A DNA stretch of 64,000 nt from Oligoflexia bacterium (GCA_035326705.1 DAOLES010000008.1:1-64000), one strand, 5' to 3'; numbered from the stretch's first letter, positions 17,876 through 26,825 are shown. Notes: generated by a model not told the origin, from the sequence alone. Numbers and translations: made by a program.

Positions 17876-18303
17876 TGTTGATGGTATTTTTTAATCAACA
17901 AGGCTTGCGCTATTGCCATAATCAATAACAGCAAATCTTCATAAACGGTGGCAGTGGTTAATGGTCTTTGCAAAAACACACCAAAGCAACCACAATTATC
18001 AATAGTAATTCCACGGTAAAGGGTTACAAGTGCCAAAACAAGATACATCAATTGCACTGCCAACACAGCATAGGCTGTCACAAGCAATTTTTTACCTGTG
18101 GTTAGTGCATAAGCCAAAAATAATTCAAACAAACTAAATGCCAGAGCAAAACTCAAAACAAAGCCATTCATTTGCCCTAAACCTGGTAACTGATATGCTG
18201 TTATGGCTTGCGCAAAACCACGGTTATCTAAAAGTTTACCCAAAGATGTTGTCAGATAAATAAGAACAAAAAGATAGCGAATAATAAATAAAACAATTTT
18301 CAT
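17857..18303 (-). CDS. MauE/DoxX-like membrane protein
   Basis: The 148-residue protein has four transmembrane helices with a periplasm-facing N-C-G-C-F-G motif at about residue 103. This is the pattern of MauE-like proteins, which are thought to handle electrons or disulfides for periplasmic maturation. It is the last gene of a tight four-gene unit and starts one base after the chalcone-isomerase-like gene ends. In this setting it may pass reducing power to an exported product of the operon; that is inference. Its 3' end overlaps the converging YYY gene. Confidence 0.7.
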   Translation of the reverse strand: MKIVLFIIRYLFVLIYLTTSLGKLLDNRGFAQAITAYQLPGLGQMNGFVLSFALAFSLFELFLAYALTTGKKLLVTAYAVLAVQLMYLVLALVTLYRGITIDNCGCFGVFLQRPLTTATVYEDLLLLIMAIAQALLIKKYHQHQKAAL

Positions 18304-18873
18304 TTACTCTCCCAACAAATCTTTTTTTAACTGTTTGGTGGGAGGATGTTCACCAATAAAAGTCATTAGTATGACTTGACCAAAGGTAGTATCTTCCAAG
18401 TCTATCCATGGTTTTTTATTTTTAAAAATTTTTAAGCCTGTTTTTAAAAACTGGTAATCTTGTAACTCATCTTTTTCTATAGCTTGCACTTGTGAAATAA
18501 ACTTTTTTTTACTGTCTTTAATATCTTCACACCAAGTATTACAATTGCTTTCTATTGATTTTATCCAAGCTTCTTGTGTTGCTTTTAAATCCACTTTATG
18601 GTTGTACTTTAAACGAATCAGTATTGGATTTTCCTGTTTTAATAATTTATCTGTACTAGCTGGTTTTAAATCATCATGCCCATAAAGCGCAGCTTCATAG
18701 ACATTGGCCCAATAGTATTTTCGCTTACCTTGTCCTATTTTTATCAATTTTTGCTGTTTAATTGTAACCGTGTCTGGGAATAGTTTTTTTTCTTCAGCCT
18801 GAAGCTGAAAAAAACAAAAACTAAAAGCAATAAAAATAATAAATCTAACCCTGCCCATGAATGGTCCAATCAT
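18304..18873 (-). CDS. exported chalcone-isomerase-like protein
   Basis: The 189-residue protein has a signal peptide (about residues 7-26, ending LQA). The rest matches the bacterial chalcone isomerase-like family: the opening strand F-P-D-T-V, the segment YYWANVYEAALYG, and the closing TFGQVILMTFIGEHPPTKQLKKDLLG. Members usually lack flavonoid chemistry and are often periplasmic. The first ATG overlaps the upstream DUF547 gene by 29 bases; a second ATG at 18858 would still overlap. It is the third gene of the radical SAM operon. Confidence 0.75.
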   Translation of the reverse strand: MIGPFMGRVRFIIFIAFSFCFFQLQAEEKKLFPDTVTIKQQKLIKIGQGKRKYYWANVYEAALYGHDDLKPASTDKLLKQENPILIRLKYNHKVDLKATQEAWIKSIESNCNTWCEDIKDSKKKFISQVQAIEKDELQDYQFLKTGLKIFKNKKPWIDLEDTTFGQVILMTFIGEHPPTKQLKKDLLGE

Positions 18874-19618
18874 AAGGAATAAATTTAATTTTATAGTCTT
18901 TGGGAATATTTAAGTCTGTATGCAGATTAATGTAATCAATCAATGTTGGGCTTTGCTCACTGATAAAATCATCTTTATAAAAACTTAAAATTTCTGAAAC
19001 ATAAACCGTTTTATTATCTGAATTGATCTCTAAATTGCGTTTTTCACTAAAAAAAATGCGCCGCGCTTCATTGAGTTCTTGTTCAATGTTATCGGCTGTG
19101 AATGGTTTTTTTGGTAAAACCGGACAAGAAACCGACATACAATTTAAGGCAAAGTGAATTCGTTCATCAAATTTTTTTCGTATGTACTTATTTTCTAGCG
19201 TGTACAAAGACATTTTTTTTTGGGCAATGTGTAACTTGGTTAAAAAGAAAAAGCGTATTTTGCCAAAACCTTGATTGGTTTGTGGAATAAAACTTTCTAG
19301 CACATTGTACATGGACATGGCGTTGTAGCTATTGATCATATGGGCCAATAGCGCATTTTTTGAAGTAAATTCAGAAAAAGGAGTATGAGCAATGTAATGC
19401 ACGTAGAGATTTAAATCATCTTGTTGTTTAACCAAGCATTTAAAATCAACTTGTCCTTGATCATTGACATATTGACTTAAAACACTGGCGTAAGCCTTGA
19501 TAGCCTGAACATGGTCAATTTCAGCTTTGCTGTTAAGACGAGGTATTTTGCGCACACATGCTGACAAGACCATCAACACCATAATCGCAACAATGCCATG
19601 TTTAATATTTTTTTTCAT
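18845..19618 (-). CDS. DUF547 lipoprotein
   Basis: The 257-residue lipoprotein has lipobox L-S-A-C (Cys 21), followed by a DUF547 domain. Diagnostic elements are N-S-Y-N-A-M-S-M-Y-N near residue 90 and RIHFALNCMSVSCP near 155, with its Cys pair. DUF547 domains look papain-like in fold and occur next to radical SAM and redox genes, but no activity is established. The start codon overlaps the stop of the radical SAM gene by four bases, a sign of translational coupling. Confidence 0.82.
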   Translation of the reverse strand: MKKNIKHGIVAIMVLMVLSACVRKIPRLNSKAEIDHVQAIKAYASVLSQYVNDQGQVDFKCLVKQQDDLNLYVHYIAHTPFSEFTSKNALLAHMINSYNAMSMYNVLESFIPQTNQGFGKIRFFFLTKLHIAQKKMSLYTLENKYIRKKFDERIHFALNCMSVSCPVLPKKPFTADNIEQELNEARRIFFSEKRNLEINSDNKTVYVSEILSFYKDDFISEQSPTLIDYINLHTDLNIPKDYKIKFIPYDWTIHGQG

Positions 19619-21036
19619 AGCACTGGCAGTATTTCACTGTCTTCACCATTGATTTTCTTTTGTCGATAACGGCCTTTAAGACGTTTAACAGGCAATTCAT
19701 TTAGATCCAATTGATTTTTATTTGGGTTTTGTTTGTTGTTGTCTACCGTTGTCCCTGTCAATGGGTTCCATGTTGCTTCTTGTTCACCATTTTTAACGGT
19801 GAGGTTTTGCAAAATAAAGTCATCACGTTTTGCATTGTGCACGCACATTGAAATTGGACCTTGTGGGGTTGCAACCATGAATACACAGCTTTCACATCGC
19901 TCTTGATCTAGGTGCTTTTCATCCATAAAATTATGAATAAAATAAGTCATTTTTTGTACTTTACCTTTTGATTGAAGCAAGGCACCTTTCATGGCCCATA
20001 ATTTTCTTAATACATACCCCATCAACGGTAACCAAAGTGAAGGTTTAGTTAACACAAGCTTGGCAAAATAATTTCCGGTATTTGCTTTTTCTTCACGATC
20101 TATATTAAATTCTGCTGACTGTTGGACAATGGTTTTAAATAGCTTGGTTTTTTCTAAAAAATTAAAAGCTTTATTACCTGCAACCAAAGCAATGCCATAG
20201 CGATTACAATCGTGGTGACCAATGTGGGCAACATCAAAATTAATTGTGCAGCCAGCACCAGCATTAATTTTTTCACTGACAGTTTCTGGAGTAATCATAA
20301 AATCACGTTCTCTAAGCACGCCTCTGCCTGTATCAGCTTGCAATTGAAATGAAGCTAAATCTACTTTATCTGCATTCGCATTAAAAAAACGAACCAAATC
20401 CGGAATTTCATGAAAGTTACCTTCATAAACTGTGGTGTTAAAAAAAATGTTTAACCCGGTACCATGCGCTGCTTCAATGTATTTTTCACGAATACGATTG
20501 AGCTCAACTTCTGTATTAAAGCCTTTACGCTCTTGGGTTAAATCAACATGAAAAGCAACATCCACCAAACCTGCTTGTTTTAAATCCAGCAATAAATCTC
20601 TTTTGGCTAAAATGCCGTTGGTAAACAATGAGGTTTTAAACCGATACTGGGCAGCATATTCAACAATAGCAATCAGTTCTTCTCTTTTTCTAAGTGTGGG
20701 ATCACCGCCTGAGATTTGAATATCTGTTTCTGGCCCATAGTGCTCATAAATATCATCCAAACGTTTGTATACTTCTGTAAGTGGGATATCTTTCACCGCT
20801 TCTGAAGCATCAGAAAGATAACACAGAGTGCAATCCAAATTACAACGCTGGGTGATCTCTAAAGACACACAGCCAATGGGCCAACGTCGTCCAGCCATCT
20901 GATAATCATGCCATTGATTGTTATCTTGCATGCGTTGTTTGGTCTGGGTTTTATAAACCCCATCTTTGGGTGGATTAGAATAAGGTTTCCAAGTTTGAAT
21001 TTGTTGATCAGACAGGTAGGTGGGAGTTTTGTTCAT
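19615..21036 (-). CDS. radical SAM enzyme with extra Cys clusters
   Basis: The 473-residue enzyme has the radical SAM iron-sulfur motif C65-X3-C69-X2-C72 and the SAM-binding G-G-D-P-T at 110-114. Additional cysteines at 263 and 277, then C381-X2-C384 and C398 in a CVHN context, suggest one or more auxiliary metal or cluster sites. GGDPTLR and the overall form remind me of the Mj0619/tetraether-synthase branch, but I cannot place it firmly. It heads the four-gene operon with DUF547, chalcone-isomerase-like and MauE-like genes, so its product is probably lipid, cofactor or exported-protein related. Confidence 0.8.
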   Translation of the reverse strand: MNKTPTYLSDQQIQTWKPYSNPPKDGVYKTQTKQRMQDNNQWHDYQMAGRRWPIGCVSLEITQRCNLDCTLCYLSDASEAVKDIPLTEVYKRLDDIYEHYGPETDIQISGGDPTLRKREELIAIVEYAAQYRFKTSLFTNGILAKRDLLLDLKQAGLVDVAFHVDLTQERKGFNTEVELNRIREKYIEAAHGTGLNIFFNTTVYEGNFHEIPDLVRFFNANADKVDLASFQLQADTGRGVLRERDFMITPETVSEKINAGAGCTINFDVAHIGHHDCNRYGIALVAGNKAFNFLEKTKLFKTIVQQSAEFNIDREEKANTGNYFAKLVLTKPSLWLPLMGYVLRKLWAMKGALLQSKGKVQKMTYFIHNFMDEKHLDQERCESCVFMVATPQGPISMCVHNAKRDDFILQNLTVKNGEQEATWNPLTGTTVDNNKQNPNKNQLDLNELPVKRLKGRYRQKKINGEDSEILPVL

Positions 21037-21166
21037 GATGGCCTTTGAGAAACGTTAAACTATTATCTGTATGCCATCATCATACATGGATAAACCAAAG
21101 AATAAAGCTATATTTCGCCTATCTCATTAGGTGCGCTGTATTACACATCCTAGCTTAAGAACGTTA

Positions 21167-21943
21167 TTATATTGCAATATCGTCTTTTTCTTGAACTTCC
21201 ACCCGCTTTTTCATCAAACTGATGAGATGAGGGAAACCTTTGTCTTTGATGATTTTATTAAATTGACTCTGATAGGTACGAACCAAATTCACATCATCCA
21301 AAGTAATGTTGTAAATCATCCATTGTTTACCTTTTTGTAACAGATCATATTTAATATCAATATTGGCATCTTGTTGCGATACCGTTGATGTAACACTGGC
21401 GTTATCACCTTTTATTTTTTGATTCTTAAATGTGACCTCATAATCACCTATAATTTGACGTGAGCGCTTTAAATATGAACCTTCAACCAATTGAATAAAC
21501 AAATCAGAAAATTGTTTTTTATTTTTTTCACTTTGCGTGTTCCAATGTCTGCCTAAGCTTCTCTTTGCCAACTCTTCAAAATTAAAAAATTCTCTAACTT
21601 GCTGGGCAATACTATCTTCTCTATTTTTAGAGTTAGGTTGATCTACATAACTGCGTAATTTTTTAGTATAGTTGGCTATCACCGCTAAAGGTTGATCTTC
21701 TTCTATATTTTCTTGTTCAGATTTAATTTTGATACGTTCTTTTTGGCCATCTGTTTTTTCTATTTTTTGAATATGTTTTACTTCTGCAGCATTGGCAGTA
21801 TTTTTTTCTTGCTGAGCTTTATCTAAGGCTTTTATTTCTGTATCAGCTTTTTTTGCCTGTTCATTGCTTGCTTTAACTGCATTGCCTTTGTTAGCACAAG
21901 ACGCAATCAATAAAGTTAAGATCATTACCCATAAATGTTTCAT
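21167..21943 (-). CDS. MlaC/Ttg2D-family phospholipid transport lipoprotein
   Basis: MlaC-type proteins shuttle phospholipids between the outer and inner membranes. The 258-residue product starts with lipobox I-A-S-C (Cys 16), then a charged Lys/Glu/Ala-rich linker to about residue 85. An MlaC domain follows, with FNFEELAKRSLGRHW, FIQLVEGSYLKR and IYNITLDDVNLVRTYQSQF. A lipid anchor and long linker are unusual, since classical MlaC is a soluble periplasmic carrier; here it may be tethered. The gene follows the tolC-like gene by 90 bases on the same strand. No mlaDEF genes are in the window. Confidence 0.8.
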   Translation of the reverse strand: MKHLWVMILTLLIASCANKGNAVKASNEQAKKADTEIKALDKAQQEKNTANAAEVKHIQKIEKTDGQKERIKIKSEQENIEEDQPLAVIANYTKKLRSYVDQPNSKNREDSIAQQVREFFNFEELAKRSLGRHWNTQSEKNKKQFSDLFIQLVEGSYLKRSRQIIGDYEVTFKNQKIKGDNASVTSTVSQQDANIDIKYDLLQKGKQWMIYNITLDDVNLVRTYQSQFNKIIKDKGFPHLISLMKKRVEVQEKDDIAI

Positions 21944-22033
21944 ATTATTCTCCTCGCTATTTTAAGCGGCCTCATCAAAAATCCAGTCAATTTTAGACAA
22001 GATAAACCCTTTTGCCAAGCATGCAAGCGCAAA

Positions 22034-23428
22034 TCAGTTGTTTTTTTCTACCCTAATATCTTCCCCAATTGCGCGTCTAAGGGCAAAATAGGCTTTATGA
22101 TAATTATAAAGTACCTCATAAAAGTTGGCTTTTACGCTAGCATATCCAACAAAAGACTCTAACAGTTCACGGGCATCCATTAAACCTGCGCCAAAGTTGA
22201 GTGTTGAAGACAAAACCCAGCTTCTGGCTGATTTTAAGGCTTGGGTTGAACTATCATAAGCCTCACGCTTAGCCTTAAGATTCAGGTACTTATCTCTTAT
22301 ATCCAATTCAATGGCTTGTAAGGCTAAGTTTGTTCGGCTTTGTGCTAATTTTAATTTCACTTTTTCTTCTTTGTACTCAGCCGCTATGTTGTGAAAAGAT
22401 AAATTCTGGCGGATACCAAAGCTGGCGCCAAAAATATTTCTGTTGAAACCATCATTGATATACGGGTTAGAAAAAGTAGCTCTGCCTGGCGCATCCGATA
22501 ACTCCCATTGGCCGGCAATAAAAATATTGGGAAAAAACTCTGCTCTTTTTGATAAAGTTAAGTGTTTTTGGGCCAAAACTGCTTTTTCCAATTGTTGTAT
22601 TTCTGGTCTGGCCACCTTTGCACGTGCCATATAATGCTCACTGCTTTGCAGATTAAGTGTTGGTTTAGGCAGCTGACTGTCTTGGATGGTAATCTTTTGT
22701 TCACTGTTTAAACCCATCAACATTTTTAAAGAATACTCAGCAATATCTAAGCCCCTTTGCGCCTCAGCAGCACGTCTTTGGGTTTCATTGATAAACACTT
22801 TGATTCGCATTAAGTCAATATCTGTCACTTCACCCGAACCACTGTCCAAACGCTCTTGAACTCTATCTTTGGCCTGATTGGCTCTATCCAATAATTCTGC
22901 TACAAAATCTTTAATGTTTTGCAAATAAACATGTGTCCAATACACGGTTTGCACTTGCTCTATCACTTCATTTTGCTTGGCTTTTAAACCCTGTTCTGCC
23001 GATAATACACCATTGCGCGCGGCTTTTTTTAAATTGTTCAAACGATTGAATAAAAACACAGGTTGAACAAACGTTAATTTACTGCGAATAAATGGACCCA
23101 ACTCTTTCAAATTGGCATTGTAGTCAGGAAAATCATTGGCCGGACCAAAACCCTCTGGTAAATCCGGGACAACCCCTGTTAAGATATCCACTTCCAATTG
23201 TGGAAGAATCATGCCCGCAGTGGCTCTACCATGTTGCGCTTGACGCAAAGCCAATTCTTGCTCAGAAATATCCAACTGCGGCGCATACTGCGTGGCCGCT
23301 TCAATAGCATCTTTCAAGCCAATGGTTTTGACTGTTGCAGGGTTTGCCTTACTGTCATTTTGTGCAAAAGCCTGCACACTGACCATGCAGAGAAAAACCA
23401 TACTCCATAATTTTACTAAATATCTCAT
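22034..23428 (-). CDS. TolC-family outer-membrane channel
   Basis: The 464-residue protein has a signal peptide (cut near A-F-A) and two repeats of the outer-membrane efflux (OEP) fold, each with long amphipathic helices and strands around PEIQQLEKAVLAQK and LNFGAGLMDARELLESF. TolC proteins form the exit duct of tripartite efflux pumps and type I secretion. No inner-membrane pump or adaptor gene is adjacent. The mlaC-like gene downstream may be co-transcribed, giving an envelope-themed pair. Confidence 0.85.
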   Translation of the reverse strand: MRYLVKLWSMVFLCMVSVQAFAQNDSKANPATVKTIGLKDAIEAATQYAPQLDISEQELALRQAQHGRATAGMILPQLEVDILTGVVPDLPEGFGPANDFPDYNANLKELGPFIRSKLTFVQPVFLFNRLNNLKKAARNGVLSAEQGLKAKQNEVIEQVQTVYWTHVYLQNIKDFVAELLDRANQAKDRVQERLDSGSGEVTDIDLMRIKVFINETQRRAAEAQRGLDIAEYSLKMLMGLNSEQKITIQDSQLPKPTLNLQSSEHYMARAKVARPEIQQLEKAVLAQKHLTLSKRAEFFPNIFIAGQWELSDAPGRATFSNPYINDGFNRNIFGASFGIRQNLSFHNIAAEYKEEKVKLKLAQSRTNLALQAIELDIRDKYLNLKAKREAYDSSTQALKSARSWVLSSTLNFGAGLMDARELLESFVGYASVKANFYEVLYNYHKAYFALRRAIGEDIRVEKNN

Positions 23429-23469
23429 TTTCTTGGCTTTCTACCTGTTTTCGCCAAATTTGGCCAAGT

Positions 23470-23505
23470 AAAAAGCCCACAAAGTAAAAACTTTGTGGGC
23501 TTTTT
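23470..23505. terminator. bidirectional terminator between pckA and the tolC-like gene
   Basis: AAAAGCCCACAAAGT and ACTTTGTGGGCTTTT form a long perfect stem around a short A loop, with T-runs on either strand. It lies just after the stop of the minus-strand PEP carboxykinase gene and separates it from the tolC-like gene. Confidence 0.85.
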
Positions 23506-23525
23506 CATTTTACCTTCCTTTTTTA

Positions 23526-25097
23526 TCAGTACAAAGCATCAGTTATTTTGCTTTGTAAGGCTGGAAACTGATCTAACCAGGCTTTGCGTGCTTCTCTAAG
23601 CTCTTTTAAAGCAGTTTTAAAAGTTTCTTTATCCCAGAAATTTTCTGCTGAAAAACGATTCATATCAATACCTTCAACATTCACTGGTATCTCTACATCC
23701 AAAATCTCATCTTTGGCCCATTCTACTGCATTTCTGCATACTGCTGTTAACATAGCAATGGTATCTAAAATTTTAATTTTTTCAGATTTTTCATGGCTGC
23801 CAAATTTACCGGTATTCAGTAAATAACACTCAATCCTAGGGTTGGCTTTTAAAATTTCATAAAAACGATTACCTTCTTCATCTTTTGAACCAACAATAAA
23901 TGGGTTGGTACCCACTTCACGCACAGCCTCACCTTTAGCATTGGGATCAGCAGCTGAAGTTTTAATGGATTCACCCAACATAAAGGCCACTGCAGCTTGT
24001 TCTTGGCTTAATTTTGAAATAGGCGGACTCAATGGGTTACGTGTAATGAAAAAAATCTTATTGGCCAAAGGCATATCAATATCACCATCAGTGTTGATAA
24101 CCTTAGAAACAGGAACCACTGCACGACCATTTTGAGAAATCTCACAATTATCAAAATCAACATTACCCGCATCATCAACCCAAACATTTTCAAAGATTGC
24201 CTCTTTACACACCGCAGCTTGATACAATGCTTTTTGGTCAACAGGATTTAAACCTTCTGTTTTAATATAAAAACCTTCAATCTCGGTTCCTTTGGCTGAA
24301 CCATTGTTTTGCAAAATCACAACGTCATCTTGTCTTACTCTTACTTGTTCACCAGCATCTGTATCCAAGTTAAAATCATGACAAGTCAAACTGGTTTTAC
24401 CTGTTCCTGATAAACCAAAAAACAAAATACCCGAACGATCAATCTCGCCAGTTTTTACATTTTTAGCCCACACTTCTTTGGAGCCTGCGTGCAAACCTAG
24501 TCCACCTTTTTGTTTACCATCGTACATGACCATTCTTAAAAACGCTTTTTTGATTTCTCCATAATAATCTGAACCTAAAACATAGGTTACACAGGCATCA
24601 GGGTCTACTAAAATACGTCTTTCACCAGGATACTCAGGAACATCCACTACAAACATATCTGGCTTTTCAAATTTTTTTGTGATTTTTCCTAAACTGGCAT
24701 GAAACATGTGGGCTAAGCGGGCATATTTTTTAGTGACCCATAAACGACAAGCATAGACATCATTACTTTCACCTTGACAAAGCTGTCTGTCCACCTCAAT
24801 GACAGGGGTGGTTTTTAAATACTCCTGAATCTCTTGAATAACTTTTCTATCTTCCGCAGTAACTTGGCCATCGACAGTTGTGCGGGTAAAAGCTGCACTT
24901 CTAGCTTTGAATTTGGCAACATAAGCAGCACTGTAATATTCCGTGGTCTTTTCCTCTTGTTTGGCCATCATTCTCAGTTCTTCACGACTGCTATTTTTAA
25001 TAACCTCTGCCGCTTGGGGTTGAACCGTAAACTCTGACTGCTGTTTTTTGCTGTTTTGGGTCACCATGCTATTCTCTTTCACTTGTGTTTGTATCAT
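23526..25097 (-). CDS. pckA: divergent ATP-type phosphoenolpyruvate carboxykinase
   Basis: PEP carboxykinase converts oxaloacetate to PEP with ATP. The 523-residue protein has the P-loop GLSGTGKT (228-235) and the overall order of the ATP-dependent family. Other signatures differ from E. coli PckA: the kinase-2 region reads QDDVVIL rather than GDDEHGW, then IEGFYIKTE, and ITRNPLSPP stands where LTADAFGVLPP is usual. It is probably a separate PEPCK clade, or possibly a kinase with another substrate. The ATG has AAGGATG upstream. A strong terminator follows. Confidence 0.8.
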   Translation of the reverse strand: MIQTQVKENSMVTQNSKKQQSEFTVQPQAAEVIKNSSREELRMMAKQEEKTTEYYSAAYVAKFKARSAAFTRTTVDGQVTAEDRKVIQEIQEYLKTTPVIEVDRQLCQGESNDVYACRLWVTKKYARLAHMFHASLGKITKKFEKPDMFVVDVPEYPGERRILVDPDACVTYVLGSDYYGEIKKAFLRMVMYDGKQKGGLGLHAGSKEVWAKNVKTGEIDRSGILFFGLSGTGKTSLTCHDFNLDTDAGEQVRVRQDDVVILQNNGSAKGTEIEGFYIKTEGLNPVDQKALYQAAVCKEAIFENVWVDDAGNVDFDNCEISQNGRAVVPVSKVINTDGDIDMPLANKIFFITRNPLSPPISKLSQEQAAVAFMLGESIKTSAADPNAKGEAVREVGTNPFIVGSKDEEGNRFYEILKANPRIECYLLNTGKFGSHEKSEKIKILDTIAMLTAVCRNAVEWAKDEILDVEIPVNVEGIDMNRFSAENFWDKETFKTALKELREARKAWLDQFPALQSKITDALY

Positions 25098-25473
25098 TGT
25101 GCATCCTTTGAAAAATTTTTGCCATTATTACCATTTTTTTAGTTTTTTCTCAAATCTAATAGAAAAAGTCTTTTGATTTCAAATGATTATCAAAAAACCT
25201 AAGCCTTGCCCCCGGCTTTGAGAGAACCCACTCATATGACACTTTTGAAGCAAAAGCAAGTTTTTTATGCTGTGCATCATAAACTTTAAACATCATGTAC
25301 AAAACTTTTTCCAAAATGCTGACTATTGATGTTTTTGTATTTTTAGGCTTGTTAACACATGAAATACTCATTATTTTATGGAACCTGTGGATGCCTTGAA
25401 GATGCCAGTTCAATATAGCCTCTATGCAATAATCTGTTCAAACTTTTTGTTCTACATGCTATGGCTTAAGCTC
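25098..25473. other. gene-poor spacer between divergent genes
   Basis: These 376 bases separate the start of pckA (minus) from the likely start of the uracil-DNA glycosylase (plus). They should hold both promoters, but no convincing pair of hexamers stands out. An 85-codon minus-strand frame at 25156-25413 lacks a ribosome site and family resemblance. Confidence 0.5.
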
Positions 25474-26160
25474 ATGTCTTTGGATAAAATCAACCAAGCC
25501 ATTATCAGCTGTCAGCAATGTCCACGTTTATTGGATTGGCAAAAACATATTGATGCCAACAAAAGAGCCTCCTATAAAGATGAACTTTATTGGTCCAGAC
25601 CGGTTCCCTCTTTTGGTGACCCTAAGGCCCAAATTCTAATTTTAGGTTTGGCGCCAGGAGCACATGGTGCCAATAGAACAGGACGTCTGATTACAGGGGA
25701 TAGCTCAGGTGATTGGTTATTTAGGTCTATGTACAAAGCTGGTTTATGTAACCAAGCATCATCAACACATAAAGATGATGGCCTACAATTAACCAATACC
25801 TGGATCAGCAATGTGGTTCACTGCGCACCTCCAGAGAATAAACCCAAAACGGATGAACGCGATAATTGTTTGCCTTTTTTAACTCAAGAACTTCAAACTT
25901 TAAATCATTTAAAACTGATAGTTTGTTTAGGGCAATATGCTTATGATTCATTATTGAAAACATTGAAAGATAACACTTTGGCGCATGTGCCCTCCCCCAA
26001 ACAAAAATTCAAACATGCTTTGTGGATTGACCTAAACCCATACAAGATCTTATGCAGCTACCATCCCAGTCAACAAAATACATTTACCAAAAAATTAACC
26101 CAAACCATGTTGGATGATATTTTTTTTGAAGCCGCTCAAAAGGTACGGCCTTACTTTTGA
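25474..26160 (+). CDS. family 5 (UDGb-type) uracil-DNA glycosylase
   Basis: Removes uracil and related deaminated bases from DNA. The protein has the iron-sulfur cysteines of families 4/5: C-Q-Q-C near the start, then Cys in VVHCAPP and RDNC. Motif A is GLAPGAHGANRTGR, where the usual catalytic acid is replaced, as in family 5. Motif B is CSYHPSQQNTFT. I chose the ATG at 25474 because it directly precedes the conserved helix before C-Q-Q-C; the frame continues upstream to 25378. The last seven codons lie inside a palindromic repeat (26135-26161), so its C-terminus is repeat-derived. Confidence 0.85.
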   Translation: MSLDKINQAIISCQQCPRLLDWQKHIDANKRASYKDELYWSRPVPSFGDPKAQILILGLAPGAHGANRTGRLITGDSSGDWLFRSMYKAGLCNQASSTHKDDGLQLTNTWISNVVHCAPPENKPKTDERDNCLPFLTQELQTLNHLKLIVCLGQYAYDSLLKTLKDNTLAHVPSPKQKFKHALWIDLNPYKILCSYHPSQQNTFTKKLTQTMLDDIFFEAAQKVRPYF

Positions 26161-26161
26161 G
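26135..26161. repeat. GGTACGGCC palindromic repeat, copy 1
   Basis: CTCAAAAGGTACGGCC followed by TTACTTTTGAG forms an imperfect palindrome. The 27 bases overlap the last codons and stop of the UDG gene. Copy 2 lies inverted 20 bases further on and a related copy is at 54576-54602. Confidence 0.7.
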
Positions 26162-26180
26162 ATTTTTAATTTTAAGGTTT

Positions 26181-26207
26181 CTTAAAAGTAAGGCCGTACC
26201 TTTTGAG
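26181..26207. repeat. GGTACGGCC palindromic repeat, copy 2 (inverted)
   Basis: This is the reverse complement of copy 1 with one clear mismatch near the left end (CTTAAAAG for CTCAAAAG). Copies 1 and 2 can pair over about 27 bases across a 19-base loop, making a long hairpin in the UDG 3' region. Confidence 0.7.
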
Positions 26208-26214
26208 ATAAAAT

Positions 26215-26248
26215 AAAAAAAGCCGTGCTCTTGCGAACACGGCTTTTT
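26215..26248. terminator. bidirectional terminator
   Basis: AGCCGTG and CACGGCT pair around a ten-base loop, with A-runs before and T-runs after, so it can work in both directions. It separates the converging UDG and outer-membrane barrel genes. Confidence 0.85.
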
Positions 26249-26272
26249 AAATTTATTCAGTTTAGCTTCTGC

Positions 26273-26776
26273 TTAGAAGTAGTAGTGAATACCTACGCCT
26301 AAACCACCACCAACAGTTGAAAGATCTGTTTGATCAGCACCTGTAGATGTGTTTAAGTCAATCGCTAAACCAGCTTCAGCACTGAAACCGATTTCTGGAA
26401 GACCTGCAAAGCTCCACTCAAAACCTAGGGGAACAGAAATTCTAACTGCACTTACATCGCTGCCTGCGCTGCTATAGATAGCACCAGCACCAACATAGAA
26501 GTCTGAGTTTTCTTGTTCTACTACGTCATACAATACACGAGCACCAACATTTAAAGCGTCAGCGGCATCAATAGCATTGAAACCAATGATAGCTTGTACT
26601 GTTAAGTTTGAAGAAACACCATATTTTACTGACCAGTCACCATATTTTGTTGAAGAGTTGATCAAGTTGTTACCAGCGATATCGCCTTGGTAACCAATAC
26701 CAATTTTACCAGTGTTGTCTTTTGCAAAAGCAACAGTTGTTAATAGGGCTAAACCTAATACCAATAGTTTTTTCAT
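26273..26776 (-). CDS. small outer-membrane beta-barrel protein
   Basis: The 167-residue protein has a signal peptide cut after A-F-A. The rest consists of alternating polar/hydrophobic strands with Gly-rich turns, ending in the aromatic motif I-H-Y-Y-F typical of barrels inserted by BamA. At this size an eight-stranded barrel is likely. A strong GGAGG ribosome site and a short leader hairpin suggest high expression. I cannot name the family more closely than the OmpA/OmpW-like porin-family barrels. Confidence 0.75.
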   Translation of the reverse strand: MKKLLVLGLALLTTVAFAKDNTGKIGIGYQGDIAGNNLINSSTKYGDWSVKYGVSSNLTVQAIIGFNAIDAADALNVGARVLYDVVEQENSDFYVGAGAIYSSAGSDVSAVRISVPLGFEWSFAGLPEIGFSAEAGLAIDLNTSTGADQTDLSTVGGGLGVGIHYYF

Positions 26777-26806
26777 TTATATTTTCCTCCGTTTAATTAA
26801 ACTTAA

Positions 26807-26825
26807 CAAAGAAGTTTCTTCTTTG
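26807..26825 (-). promoter_or_regulatory. 5' leader hairpin of the barrel gene
   Basis: CAAAGAAG pairs with CTTCTTTG across three bases, about 30 bases upstream of the barrel start codon and before its GGAGG site. Stems like this at the 5' end of abundant outer-membrane-protein mRNAs can stabilise them. No transcription start is known, so its place in the transcript is inferred. Confidence 0.35.

Noticed and set aside
25156..25413. 85-codon minus-strand frame between pckA and the UDG gene
   Set aside because: It has no ribosome site at any in-frame ATG, no family resemblance, and overlaps the upstream part of the UDG frame.
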